A stretch of DNA of 64,000 nt from Parietaria judaica (Eukaryota; Streptophyta; Magnoliopsida; Rosales; Urticaceae), in contig OX940863.1 of assembly GCA_954871525.1 (NCBI GenBank), positions 9,338,001 to 9,402,000 of the forward strand, read 5' to 3'. The stretch's first letter is position 1. The number at the start of each line of letters is the position of its first letter. Under the pieces are notes generated by a model. The model saw nothing but the letters and a program-made list of their open reading frames with translations. It ran no database searches and was not told the DNA's origin. A program made the position numbers and the translations under genes. This document shows positions 12,692 through 24,633 of the stretch, in pieces.

Positions 12692-13507
12692 TCGGCACTC
12701 GAAAATAAAATAAAACCGCTCCAAATTTGCGGTAATACAGCCTTCATTTGAACCTTGATTTTAACCTTAAATATGTAATGGGCCTGAAGCTTTACTTTTT
12801 AAGCCGTCCAACTATTTCTGATAACTTGATAAGTGATAATGCCTTTAGCTGAGATAAATGACCTAAAATTATTTTCTTGTACCATGAAAATCGTGCTGAA
12901 AATGGAACCTTAATTTAGAGATAACATCCTCTGTTATAACAAGGTCATTCAGACAGAAATTTGCAATTAGACACTTGGTGATCTCACTCTGTAACCATAG
13001 AAACTAAGACAATGGCTAGAATTTTATGTACACGACGATAGACTTCTGTTAATCTACGACGTGGTAGCTCGTTAACTGTGGGTGAAAGTAAAGAACCCGA
13101 ACAACATAATCTCAGAGACAAAGATAAGCAGAAACTAAATAATTAACAGAAGTTCAAAGCTAATCAATAGAGGCTTTTCGGAGAAACGATTTAGGCTTAT
13201 ATTCCTCACAAAATGGGCATTTGCGATTTCCACCATTAAAACAGAATGGAGAAAATTTTATGGGCACAACGAAATATCATTGCTTTAGAATGATACATTT
13301 TATCACTTCAATGTAAACCACGCAAAAGTGATCAAGAAAAAACTGTCTGACAATTGAATTCAAAACTCAAACAGCCGTTAAGGGCAAATCAAACTGCAGA
13401 TGGAACAGAGTTCTTTCCTGATTTTCCAAGCCTACCCTTATCGTTAACCAAAGCGTGCATGCGGACTCTAATCCTATAAGCAAACCCGACGCTGGGTAAC
13501 AGAAGCG
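12692..13507. other. Intergenic region, 3' side of the bL34m gene
   Basis: No gene was recognised. The right part probably contains the 3' UTR of the minus-strand bL34m gene. Confidence 0.45.
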
Positions 13508-14319
13508 CTAAGCCGTGACTCTTGATCGACCTTTAGCAATCCTTCGAGCAATGACTCTCTGCCCACCCTTGGTTGCTTTTCTGCTCATGTTCAGGGAACT
13601 CTCGTTAACGAAAAACTTAAGAAACACAAACCAAATGTTTATGAGCGGATCAAACAGTGAATAGTTTACTCTCTAACTTTCATGAATGATGAGTTAAAGT
13701 GAATCCTAATTGGTCGATGTGCGCTATAGTATTCATTATCGAATGAAAAATCAGAGACGAGGGTCATTACCGAGCAAAGAATCCATGCTTCCTCTTACGC
13801 CGAATGGTGCTGGGCTGGAACGTCCGCTTCGGAAACAAGAGCATTGGCTCTTGTGACAAATCTCCTGAAAGTCACAAAAAGAGGATCAAGTACACACCAA
13901 GAAGAAGAAAAAAGTCCTGTTTCCTACACTCTATTCATAAGAATTCTATCATCATTGATTATCAATCCGCGGTATACAACATAAACAATGATAATGTAAG
14001 ATCTTACATTTTCAATTTCAACGCAATTTCGAGAGCCAAACGGAAAGGGAGTACCTTCGGGCAAGAAGAAATCGAGATTGGGGAGGCCACAAGGGTGAAC
14101 GAAACCCTCGCTCGCAACTTTCCTCACCGATCCAGCTTCATTTGGGCGGAAATGGAGAGGTGGTTGAAAATTCGAGAGCGAGGGGAAAAGCTTCGGAGCG
14201 ATGTCGATGGCGTTGGATGAAACGGGGATAGTGGAGCTCGAATTCTGGAAAATGGGTGGCTTCGAAAGCAAGCGGTTGAGCAGCGACGATCCTGTGCGAA
14301 TCAGGGTTTTGGACGCCAT
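13508..14319 (-). CDS. Mitochondrial large-subunit ribosomal protein bL34m
   Basis: Three minus-strand exons, 14319-14055, 13864-13771 and 13580-13508, join in phase to give 143 residues. The C terminus is the bL34 core: PKRTYQPSTIRRKRKHGFFA, then KATKGGQRVIARRIAKGRSR, the hallmark of this small basic protein. The N-terminal ~90 residues begin MASKTLIRTGSSLLNRLLSK, a Ser/Arg/Leu-rich stretch without acidic residues that looks like a mitochondrial presequence. FVHPCGLPNLDFFLPEG follows and is shared with plant mitochondrial L34 as I recall it. bL34 sits near the exit region of the large subunit and binds rRNA. A plastid destination is less likely because of the conserved presequence region. 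Splice sites are all GT-AG. Confidence 0.88.
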
Positions 14320-15561
14320 TTTCGGAAGCAGATTCGACCCTGTAAAACCCTAGTTTCTTTCAGAGCGACACCGACCTCTCTTAATTTTCTGTTTCTCAAC
14401 TGTGTGTTTTACTCTTTCAGAAAACTGCGGCGAAAATACTTAAGACTTGTAACATCTGTTGCAGTTGCACTACATTACATGAGCGGCGCAAATACTTACT
14501 TTATAATATTTGTTACACTTCATTATGTGAGTCTAATTTTTTTGAAGTAGTAATTCTTCCCGTTAAACACGCCCGTACTATTGTCACACCACTTCACCGC
14601 CACTCCGCCAACCCAACCCTCGTCTTTGCGCGCACCAAAAGCCTCAGTGTGAAAGTCGCGCGGCGGATCCACGGCCAAGCCTTTCGCACCAGGCTGGTCT
14701 TCTACGATGCCTGGCGTCATCGCTCGACAGGTCCATGAACCAAGCCTTTCGCGCCGGGGTTTACCAAGAATTAGAACAAATGCTTGGTTGTGTCCGGGTT
14801 TTGGTTCCAGGGATCGGCCTGAGTTGTGGGCCAACGCATCTATAAAATTTAGTTTCTTTTGCCTAAAACCGTATATCATGATCAAATTCTCAAATGAGTT
14901 TACCCAATCGTTTTTGCTTTTTGCACCGAGTCCCCAAAATATCCATACGATTTTTTACCTCACACCGCAAAGCTTTGCAAAGGGTCAAGACTTCAAAACG
15001 GATTCGGATCACTTAAATGACTTATTTGATTTCCTATTCCCCTTTACAGATTTGTTGACAGCTTGCCTTGGACTACACAACTTTCCAAGACTAAAACTGC
15101 CAAAGCAAAGAATCGAATATACCAACTCATAGGCACAAGCAACAGTTCTTGTCAAATTCTTTGCTTTCTTCCCATACATTTTACATTGTTGGCATCCTTG
15201 GACCACGTTATGAAAATTCTTTCAAAGATACCCGACGTTGCAAAAGAAAGATATATACACAAACCCGAAACCTGTATTGAAATCAAGAATGAAAAGGGTC
15301 CATTCATATTACAAGCTGTTTTTGCCGGTAAAAACAGACACACACACGCAATGGCACTACTAAAACATGCCAAATGGGGGGTATTACACGAAGCATTTGC
15401 TCCATCCTAAGAAGAGGAGATGAAAGGAACTAACCAATCCGACACCGAGAAAGTGGAAACCGAAATCAATTCTAAATCGAATGTAGCAATTGAATTTGGA
15501 AGGAAAAGAAGGTCAGAACACCAAATGTACACACAAAAAATAACGCTGTTTTCCGAAGGGC
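14320..15561. other. Intergenic region between bL34m and SurE
   Basis: The part next to 14320 should hold the bL34m 5' UTR and promoter, and the part next to 15561 the SurE 3' UTR. Open frames of 65-141 residues on both strands (such as 14523-14885 and 14707-15132) show no domain I recognise. They are not called as genes. Confidence 0.45.
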
Positions 15562-17707
15562 TTATTGGTCTTTCTGGAGAGCCAAAGAGAGCCAATCCGA
15601 GGCGGCTGTTTGAGCTTCCGGTTCGATATTTGGCGAAATACAGAGAGGTGTTACTGAAATCTGTAGCGTTAAAGCAGTTCCAAGAATGAGAAATAAGCAG
15701 TTCCAAGAATGAGAAATAAGCAGTTCTAGTGTTGATGGAAATTTACGTTCGGGTTCTCGGAACTTACAAATCCATTTTCAAGAGCTCGGAAATCCAGATC
15801 CTCGTCCGTTTCATCCTGGTCCTTCTTTATAAACTACAAAGACGCACACCCACCTCAATCATCAACTTGCTCAAACACAAAATTAAAAAATTAAAAAAAT
15901 TAAAAAAAGTTTAGTTAAGTAATCAATTTGTCAGTTCATAAAAACGACATCCAGTTACTCCGTTGTCCGTATTACCTCTAGACGGAAGTTCTTCTTGATA
16001 CGCTCAGGCTCAGATTTTCCGGCAGCTCCGGTGGACTCTACCACTTCAATACTCTTCCTCTGTGTTCCCAGGCGGCGAGCTGCTCCCTAAGATTAAGATA
16101 GGAAAAGGTGTTTAGTTAATTCATAATTACGAGGCTTATTAGTAATTAGCCACTTCTTTTGTCTCTCTAAGGCTACTCACAGCAGCTGAGGCGTCACGAC
16201 CAAGCTGAGCGAGCTGGATCCCGAGGCTTTGTTGGTTGGACATAAAATGCCCTGCTGGATAGCGACTAGCTGTAATAGCTTGCCAATTAGGAGTAGATCG
16301 CCATCTGCTTTGCTTAGTTAATCTGAAACCCTGTTGATCAAAGTATAAAGGAAGGTAAATTTTTATATGATTAAGAAAACTATGTCCCATATCAGATTAA
16401 TAACCGTTACAATAAATTTTGCAGAAAAAGTAGAATTTGAGAACAAAAACCTTGTTTGACGGAGGTGAAGTTGGGATTTCCACGCTAAGAGAACAACCTT
16501 TCGGGAAAACCCCCTTTTCAATATCCCTAATGGCTGCATTAATCAAAGGTAAACACACTGCAACAGCATCCTTGAAATCATTTTCTTGGCTTTCATCCTT
16601 CTTCCTATAAAAGATACCCAAATGCTTTTGTTTTATGAATAGTACTATAAATTGGAAGATGAAATCAACTCGGTATCACAGCCGACATACCAATTAAGTG
16701 ATAGTGATAACGATGGTACACCGGATAGCATTGCTTCTCTAGCCCCAGCGACAACACCCGAGTAGAACCTGATCGATTTGAATATCGGAATAAGTAATTT
16801 CTATAGGTCATATAGAAATCCACAAACAGGAGCTTAACTATTAAAAAACCGATGCACGCTTCAAATTTACACTAATCGCATTCAAATGATCCAGGTCTAA
16901 ATATGTTAGCTTACATGTGATGACCGCAGCTTGATCCGCGGTTAATTCCACTAATCACCTGAAATCACATTAGGAATAAATACTTGATAAAACGTAACTT
17001 GCATCAAAGGCGACAGCATAAAATGCTAACCAGCAAAGGCTTCGACCACGAGAACAGCGCCCCCGACAAGGCCAACGAAACACAATCAGCGGGAGTCCCT
17101 GAAAGCAAAAACAACCATGAAACCAGATACATCAAGATTCAAAGCAAAGCAAATGAAAGTACAAATGAATCACTTCTTCTACATTGGAAAGTTCCATTTT
17201 TAGTTTACATCAATAAGAATCAACAAAGGCTAATCGCGAACACGTTGCTTGTACCTGAAACTTCATAAGCAATGGCTCCATTCATTTCAGCCGAACTCAC
17301 AGCGACCGTTTCTCCAACAGTCACCGAATGACCACAAACTGATTTGTCTCTGAACCAACCGAAAATCAATTCAGACAAAGCAAAGCGATAATCACCGACA
17401 ACAAACGAAATTCATACAAGCGCGAGAGAACTCACGATTGAGGAGCGCATACATGGACGCTGTAAAGGCCCTGAGACACCAAAGCCTCGACGAGGCAAGT
17501 GAGTCCCGGTGCGTCGATTCCGTCGCCATTGGTGACCAGCACGATTGGCTTGGAGCTGTCCTCTGATTCATCGACGCAGTTGGAAGACGAAACGGGCGAA
17601 GGTTGCGGTTCCTTCGAAGCTCCTTCGGCGCCATTTTTCCTGCTGCGAAGGACCTCCTGGAGGTTGGAGACCAGGCCCGGAGGCAGGAGGTTGGTCTTCG
17701 CCGCCAT
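15562..17707 (-). CDS. SurE-type 5'/3'-nucleotidase, plant form
   Basis: Ten minus-strand exons fit in phase: 17707-17436, 17349-17255, 17098-17031, 16958-16915, 16768-16691, 16604-16451, 16330-16181, 16086-15976, 15833-15768 and 15660-15562, giving 378 residues. The SurE core begins at KPIVLVTNGDGIDAPGL, then GHSVTVGETVAVSS, GTPADCVSLALSGALF, VISGINRGSSCGHHM and GVPSLSLSLNW. SurE enzymes are metal-dependent phosphatases that dephosphorylate nucleoside monophosphates. Plants have NGDG where bacteria have NDDG, so this is normal here. The C-terminal part (LGRDASAAGAARRL, DETDEDLDFRALENGF, AASDWLSLAL) also follows the plant family. A 23-bp unit is repeated in tandem at 15675-15720 inside the last intron. 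The start at 17707 is the best-placed ATG; an upstream in-frame ATG at 17815 would add a 5' extension. Confidence 0.9.
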
Positions 17708-20396
17708 GGAATGGATTGAGGAGAAGTGGAATTGGAAATCAGAAACCCTAGATGGAGATTGGAGAAGGAGGGAATTCCTTTGTTGCAGATAGATGAATAC
17801 GAAGGACCGCTTCAAATGGAGTTATTCTTGGACTCATGTATCATAGGAAGAGAAAGAGAGAGATAGCTTGTTTTTTCAACTACTTGCGGCAAAAGTACCT
17901 AACTCTTAATAAACCAAAGCAACATTAGTCTAAAATGAAAAATAGCGTAATATTTTTCGTCTAATTTGGTCGATTGCACTATTCTAAAAATTGGATAGAT
18001 AAATATGTCGCATATTTTGGAATTTGAGTAAATTTATTGTTATTTTTTCCTTTCAACAATACCGCCTCACTTGATCAAAATTTGAGTTTTTATTTGTCGC
18101 GATTACCCATTTTATTTTTTGGAAGTGCAGCATAAATACTTAATTTGTATGAAGTGTGCTGATTTATTCCTAGTTTCTTCTTTTAGTGTTACAATGTTAA
18201 AAGATCATAAAAACAATGTGATGTCTAACTTTGATCTTGCGTTTGTTAAGTTTTGTTATATTTGCAACATATTTATATAGTTAACATTAAACTTCGAGAA
18301 CATCAATTATTAAATATTTGAAAGAAAGAAAAAAATGAACTATGTGTTTGTGTTTCTAGTTTAACTTACAATAACTCAAAATTGATAAAATTGGACATCG
18401 ACGTTATATTGTGACCTTTATGTATTATTGTCGCTAGTAAAAGATTAAGAATTTACCGACACATTTAGTGCAAAATTGAATACTTATATCATAAATATTT
18501 TTATATTTCTTAATAATAAACAAATGAAATTATATATGAAAATAATAATAGCTTGATTTAGATAAAGGATGTAGCGGCATACCTACTCACTTAATGGTAT
18601 TATTTTAGCTGTATTATATCTTATTATTTACTAATCACAAATTAAGTATTTAATATTACGACAAATCTATCTCGTAGACACTCAATCTGAACAATACCAG
18701 AAACCTACAAAAGTCATACGAATAGTAATATTGAATAATTAACTAACAATAAATAAATAATAACAATCACAGTAAAAACTCTTATAAATTAATAATGTTG
18801 TAACCTGATGATTTTATTATATTATTGAGGTAAAGAACTTATTGAAGCAAAATTTAGTAATGTTTGTTAGAGTCGGAGCGTTACAAAAGTATTAAAGTTA
18901 TTAATTTATTAAGTATTAATTTAACAAACTTCTACTTTATATAGCCCTAAAATATTATTGTATAGATACTTATCCTGTAAATGTCGATTCAATTAATATA
19001 CTGTTGATGACTTGATTCTAGACAACGACAATTATTAATGTAAGCTGTATTGCGTTGTTATATTTATGTAGTATTTAAAGGTAGAATGTATGGCAGAGTA
19101 GTGTAATATTTAAATAGTTTTTAAATTTTAAATTCCTCAGATAGAATTTGGTTGTAATATTTAAATAGTTTTTAAATTTTAAATTCCTCAGATAGAATTT
19201 GGTTGACAAATTAAAATGAGACCATGTGCTCTCTACTTAGTTACTAATAGCTATTAATCATTGATAAATAAATAAAATATACATATATGGGTAAATATGT
19301 CAATATTATGTCAACAACTCTTATGAATAAAGCTCAATGATAAAGTAAGGTTTGAAAAAATTGCCGCAAAATAATATTTAGAATTAGAAAGCTAAACTTT
19401 TAAATATAAATTGGGAAAAAAATAGGAACCTCATCATATAATAATATTATATATATTACGTCTCATAAGATATTTGTAACATATTATTATTCTCTCTCTA
19501 AGTCTCATTTACTATTTTGAACCATGGCATTAGATCATCTTTAAGGTAACTTCATCTTGTAATAATTACCGTATTAGCACAAAGCTTCTGAAGATAATAT
19601 TTACATATACATATTTTAGAAAATAAAATATAATACTAAGTAAAATATTAATGAGTAAATAGCATAGTCCTCGTGTTTCAGTATTTAGTACAGATAAATC
19701 TTTAAGTTATATTTTTGACGGTATTATTCTTTATGTAATATTTTTGTTAGAACTTCAAGTACATGAACGTCAATTTTTATGTTAATTGTTTTATTATTAT
19801 TATTATTATAACTTCATTGGTTAAGTATTTAAACCAATTGAAAAATATATAAAACAAATATAAAAATAAAACTTAAAGAACAAATACTTAAGTCTACAAA
19901 ATTTGAGGTGCAAACAGACATAAACACGTGAAGAATTATGAAGTCAAAAAACAAAACATGAAGATTTTTCTGCACTAATTCTATATAATGAAGATGTATA
20001 AATAAAATAAATCTATTAAAGTAAGCTTATTAGCAATATAATATGTTATTGAAAGTCTGAAAATGAAGATTTAAATAATGGGTAGATATTAAGAGACGTG
20101 GGGTAATTAGTGGAGTCATTATCCCAAAGGCAGAGGCTGTCGTGTAGTCAAACGCAATAATTAACTGTTTTCTCAAAATAATTAACTAAGATTAAAGTAT
20201 GATCAACGTAATTAATAAACTGTCAAATTGCTTGCTTGATTTTGGATGCATGGTTAATTTATAATTTATCAGCTTAGCTGTCTCGTAAAGTTAATGATAC
20301 TTTTATTACAAGCCCCCTTCACGTACACGTGTCGACTCACCATTCGTCATTATTATATAATTGTTTATTTGTCTGATATCATGAGAATGAAATACT
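17708..20396. other. Intergenic region upstream of SurE
   Basis: The first ~150 bp is likely the SurE 5' UTR and promoter. The rest is AT-rich with no recognisable gene. A 51-bp unit is repeated in tandem at 19102-19203. Confidence 0.5.
19102..19203. repeat. 51-bp perfect tandem duplication
   Basis: The unit starting TGTAATATTTAAATAG and ending AGAATTTGGT occurs twice in a row, at 19102 and 19153, with no differences seen. This points to a recent duplication. Confidence 0.85.
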
Positions 20397-21035
20397 ATGC
20401 ATGTAGAGCTGGGGCTCGCGATGCTTTGCCACAAGTCGCGACTCCTCGCGACTTTTTCTGGGAATCGCGATGCGTCGCGATTTTGCGGTAAAAGTCGCGA
20501 TTTGTCGCGACTTGTGGCAAAAGTCGCGATCCTCGGATTGGGGATTCCCGTGATTTTGTTTTTTTGTGGCATAAATAACACATTTTTTCACCCGAAATTT
20601 ATTACATGTTAATTAAATTTGTTAAAATTATTAATATGTTACAAACTAATATTTATTAACATATGTTACAAATTAAAAATTAATAATAAAAATTAAGATT
20701 ATTAATATCTTACAAAGAAATAAATTATAACATACTTAAATAATAATTTTGAAAAAAATAAATTATAGATAATAATTTTAAATAATTAACATACTTAAAT
20801 ATAATTTTGAAATAATTAATAAACTCTTGTAATTAAATTCGGGTAAAAAGTACTAAAATAAACATTTCAAGAAAACAGGTACATATGCCGCAAACATCGC
20901 CCAACGAGTCGCGACAAAATCGCGACCCATCGCGACTGCACGAGTCGCGACGCGTCGCGACGTGAACAGTCGCGATTTTTCACGATTAGGTCGCGATGCG
21001 TCGCGACGTCGTGAGTTGCGGCTGTATATGCATGC
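20397..21035. mobile_element. Element with two clusters of the palindrome TCGCGA
   Basis: TCGCGA occurs eight times at about 20415-20534 and eight more times at about 20907-21006. The ~370 bp between the clusters is strongly AT-rich and has none. The outermost parts (TATGCATGTAGAGC at the left; at the right the inverse reads TGCATATACAGC) form a weak inverted repeat. Several larger palindromes nest inside each cluster. No transposase frame is present. The structure resembles the two other elements in this window (4896-5490 and 12191-12691), which suggests a nonautonomous transposon with subterminal binding-site arrays. Confidence 0.6.
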
Positions 21036-22020
21036 GACGGTGGGTCTATGATCAATTATCATATACGACGATAAAATTAATGGATGAGAAGGTTTCAAAT
21101 TTGCTCCTTGAAATTTATATTTTGTACAATTGCTCTCCTATACTTTATAATATAGCGTGTTACTCCTTATGCATTAAAAATACTATTTTTTATTTTATTT
21201 TATAATATTGACATGATTTCCCACTTCAACCGTCGAGATAAACCTAGCATGCTACTGCCTTAATGTTCTTTGTTCCATTGTAGTTTCGTAATCTAGTATA
21301 TTAACCTCATTTACTAATTAATTGATAAAAAAAATTTCGATAAAATCACATGTTGTGATCAAATTTAAAATCTAATTATTTGTGCAATATGCATATTTTG
21401 AGATGAAATTAGAACGAGAGGAGCGTAGATACGGTAACAATTATTGGGTTTGCCGATGGAGGTGGCATCTTGCGTGTATGTGGAAGTAAATTAATTTTTG
21501 GTTTTTTTAAACAATTTGCAACTTGTTTTAAATTTTAATAATGGGGCTAAATATGATTGTAGATTACACATTCAGCACATCTATATATAGGGAAATATAT
21601 GTTGGCTCACTTGGTTTTAATTATAGATTTTTTTTTCTTTTCAAATATAGTCAATTCCCAAAATTTGTAAAATATTTATTTATAATAGATAAAACAAGAA
21701 TTGTTTATGTTAGATTCTATTAGATTACTCGTTATTTAATTATCCAAGGAAAAAGTCGTTATTTTGTTATGTTTTGAATTTGACTTGATATTCGGGATGG
21801 TTTACGATTATATAGTAAATATTGTGTGTTATGATGTTACTACGACGCTCTCCCACCACAAGTGAGTGACAATATTAATAAATTGAATACAGAACCACTA
21901 TATTAGTGATTATTGTTTTTTTTTTTCTAAGACAATGGTTATTTAAAAAAAATTTACTAGGTACATTGTTTATATATAATTTACGGGACAAATTCCAATA
22001 ACATACAAAATCCAAGAGAC
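21036..22020. other. Intergenic region before the LTR retrotransposon
   Basis: AT-rich DNA with no recognisable gene. Short open frames (for example 20996-21205 and 21541-21723) have no support. Confidence 0.5.
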
Positions 22021-22025
22021 CCAAT
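22021..22025. repeat. Target-site duplication, left copy (CCAAT)
   Basis: CCAAT directly precedes the 5' LTR and is repeated at 34046-34050 directly after the 3' LTR. Five bases is the usual duplication for LTR retrotransposons, and an intact pair argues against recombination with another copy. Confidence 0.92.
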
Positions 22026-22883
22026 TGTTGATGTACAAATTCGTCATTATTTAATATGACATAAAGTACTAAAGTCGTGAATTAATTAAATCCACAAACA
22101 AAGATTGAAGGCTTCAAAAGAAATAATTCGATATTCACAAAAGCCCAATTGAGAAGCCCACTAAAGCTCTCAATCAGACAAAGCCCAACGGATACAAAGC
22201 CACTCGGCCCAAAAGGCCCAAAGGCCCAATATCTATCCGTCATCAACCCAGAAAGACAAGGGTATAATCGTCATACTCTCTACCCGGCCTCTCATTTCAA
22301 ACCCAAGCGAAAGACCAGGAGTACGAAGTCAAGTCTTCAACGGGCATAATTCAAACACGACGAAGAGAACGCAGTCGTGGGACACGTGTAGCAAGGCAAG
22401 CCATTCAACCCGTTCAGCTCGGAAAGACAACCCCACGATTCTTGGAAGTCCAACGGGAAGAATTGAAATCTATAAATATCAAGCTCAAGCCCAGATCAAA
22501 GGGGAGATACGCATACACCATCTTGAGAGAATACATCGAAAGTTCATACTCGGCATTCTTGCTCACTTAGAGAGATTTTGTTGTATTCTTTGTTCCCTTT
22601 TTCATTCTTTTCTTTTATTCTAGACGTAATTTGCTGCCTGTAGCCATCCGTCTATGCTATCTGTCGCAATAAACTAACAGAGGACGTAGTCAACTACCGC
22701 CTTGGGACGAACCTCTATAAAAAACCACTCGTCTCATTTATATCGCTTATATCTATATACATATATCGAGAGTGAATCGAGAGCTCGCAACGTGAGAGAT
22801 CGAATTCCACAATATCTTAATCCAACAAATATCATACACTCACAAGTCACACTGACTGTTTGAAGTGGGAAACCACGTCAACA
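22026..22883 (+). repeat. 5' LTR
   Basis: The LTR starts TGTTGATGTAC and ends CACGTCAACA. It contains a TATA-like CTATAAATA near 22470, a G-box in GACACGTGTA near 22381, and AATAAA near 22667 as a candidate polyadenylation signal. Identical length in both LTRs and only five substitutions indicate a young element. Confidence 0.95.
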
Positions 22884-22886
22884 GTT

Positions 22887-22904
22887 TGGCGCCGTCTGTG
22901 GGAA
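22887..22904 (+). other. Primer binding site
   Basis: TGGCGCCGTCTGTGGGAA begins three bases after the 5' LTR. A PBS starts with TGG, complementary to a tRNA CCA end. The first nine bases match the PBS I recall for tRNA-Asp-primed plant elements, but the rest differs, so the exact primer tRNA is unresolved. Confidence 0.75.
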
Positions 22905-22947
22905 ATTGATCTCGCCGACATCCACGAGCTCGAAGCACTTCGCAAAC

Positions 22948-24633
22948 ATGAGCAACGACGAAATCGTAGCCGTGACTGAGTCTGAGGTGAACAATCCCAG
23001 GCAAAATACGGGAACCGACGAACTACAGTCTCAACTGGAGGCGAGGAACGCCGAGAACCAAGAACTGCGCAGGCAGATCGAACTTCTCGCGGCAAACCAA
23101 GCCCAAAATGAACAACACCAGAATAGTAGCCGAGTAGATCCAGCACGGGGCTCTAGGCACCAGAGCCGGGCTAACCTCAGCGCTGTCCATTTTGATTTTT
23201 CTGATCTGGACAATCCGCAAGCGTCGAGGCAAAACCAGCCCCCGCCGCCTAACGGCCCCAGGCCCCCAACACCTCCGCCGCCCCCCGAAGTAGGGACACC
23301 TCTCTTCACCCCCCTGTCGGGATACTACCCGACTGGGACAGGGAACTTCGCACCGAGCAGTCGCCAACACTCTGGTCGTCCGGGCTATCTGTCCGGACTC
23401 GAGCAAAATCGCAACATCACCTAAGCCCTTAATGGGCAGCCTAGCACGTACCCGAGGCATCCAAGTCCGGTGTACGGACGGGCACACCTCCAGGCCGTGC
23501 AGCCCGAACCCGCTCCCCAAAGCACGGAACTGGAGGAACTTAAGCGCTCAATGGCTGAGATAAACGAAAAGCTCGTTCGTGTACACTCCCGTGTACACAG
23601 CGCCACCACCGCTGCTCCTGAGATAGAACGTCTAGTGGAGGAATCAGAAAGGACCCCCTTCAGACTCGCCATAACTAGCGTAAAACTCAGAGACGGAGGA
23701 CGAGTGAATCTGCCAAAGTACGATGGGACAACTGACCCCAAAGTACACCTAAGGTCATTCAGGATCGCAATGGGGCGGGCAAACTTAGAAGCACACGAGT
23801 TAGACGCTGGACGATGCCAGTACTTTTCGGAGAATCTGGCCGGCCCAGCAATGGAGTGGTTCTCAAAACTGGAACCTCGATCCATCGATAACTTTGGGCA
23901 GCTGACCACCCTGTTCCTCAAACATTTTTCCATGTTTATGGAAACCGAGACCACAGTGGCAAACCTCTATGCTTTACAGCAGGAGAGAGGAGAGCCTCTC
24001 AGATCCTTCATGACTCGGTTCAAGAAAACCATGGTCAAGATAAACGGAATAAGTGACGAAACTGCCATAGCTGCGCTCACAGCCGGGTTATGGTACGACT
24101 CAAAATTCAGAACGGATATAGTCGTAAATCGTTACAACTCCATTGAAGACGTAATCCACAGATCGTCCAATTGGATCAGACACGACGAGGAGCTAGAGGC
24201 TTTACGAAAAAAGCACGGACTCCAGCCCGTCCATCAACGAAGCACAGGTCTACCCGGTCAACCGATGCAGCCCAGAACCGGAGGCCACAACAATCCCTTC
24301 AGAGGACAAAGGAGATCCTCCCCGCCCCAAAGGCATCCGTTCCAAACCCAGAGTCCAAGGGCAAACAACGGACCGAACCCGCGAAATCCGTACGTTTTCA
24401 ACGTAAATTCAGAAACCACGGATTTCGAAGCACAAGCTGAAGCAGGAGAAGCCCCAGGAGAGATATTAGTCAGCACCAAGGATTTCCCGTCCTATAACTG
24501 TGAAGCGTTCCCGCGACACGACCCAAAGCATGGTGCAATTTCCACAAGGCGTATGGACACCACACAAGAAACTGTATGGTGCTCCGTGCTCGCCTGGCCG
24601 AAAAATACATCAATGGAGAATTGGGAGAAATAA
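22948..24633 (+). pseudogene. Retrotransposon gag, interrupted
   Basis: The likely start is the ATG at 22948 (MSNDEIVAVTESE). One frame continues to 24633 apart from a TAA at 23422-23424. The part after the stop holds the retrotransposon gag core (around AMEWFSKLEPRSIDNFGQLT and MTRFKKTMVKI, residues coded near 23850-24060). A proline-rich segment lies at about 23230-23310. The frame is lost near the end: the continuing coding sequence is in another frame from about 24576. The TAA looks like a point change within an otherwise conserved reading frame. Gag would form the virus-like particle core. Confidence 0.85.

Noticed and set aside
14523..15132. Overlapping open frames of 120 and 141 residues between bL34m and SurE
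   Set aside because: They lie on opposite strands over the same DNA, have no recognisable domain and no supporting exon context.
17600..17640. SurE NGDG in place of the bacterial NDDG metal-site motif
   Set aside because: As I recall the plant family, NGDG is the standard plant form, so it is not a defect of this gene.
20294..21098. Several open frames of 60-90 residues over the TCGCGA clusters
   Set aside because: The palindrome array lacks stops by composition and gives repeated SRD/ATSRD phrases in every frame, so these are not proteins.
22149..22349. A 66-residue open frame present in both LTRs (also 33311-33511)
   Set aside because: It lies in LTR sequence, is identical in both copies only because the LTRs are, and resembles no known protein.
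23023..23954. Long minus-strand open frames over gag (up to 177 residues)
   Set aside because: These are shadows of the gag coding sequence; they have no splice structure and no family resemblance, unlike the true antisense gene at 29714-32391.
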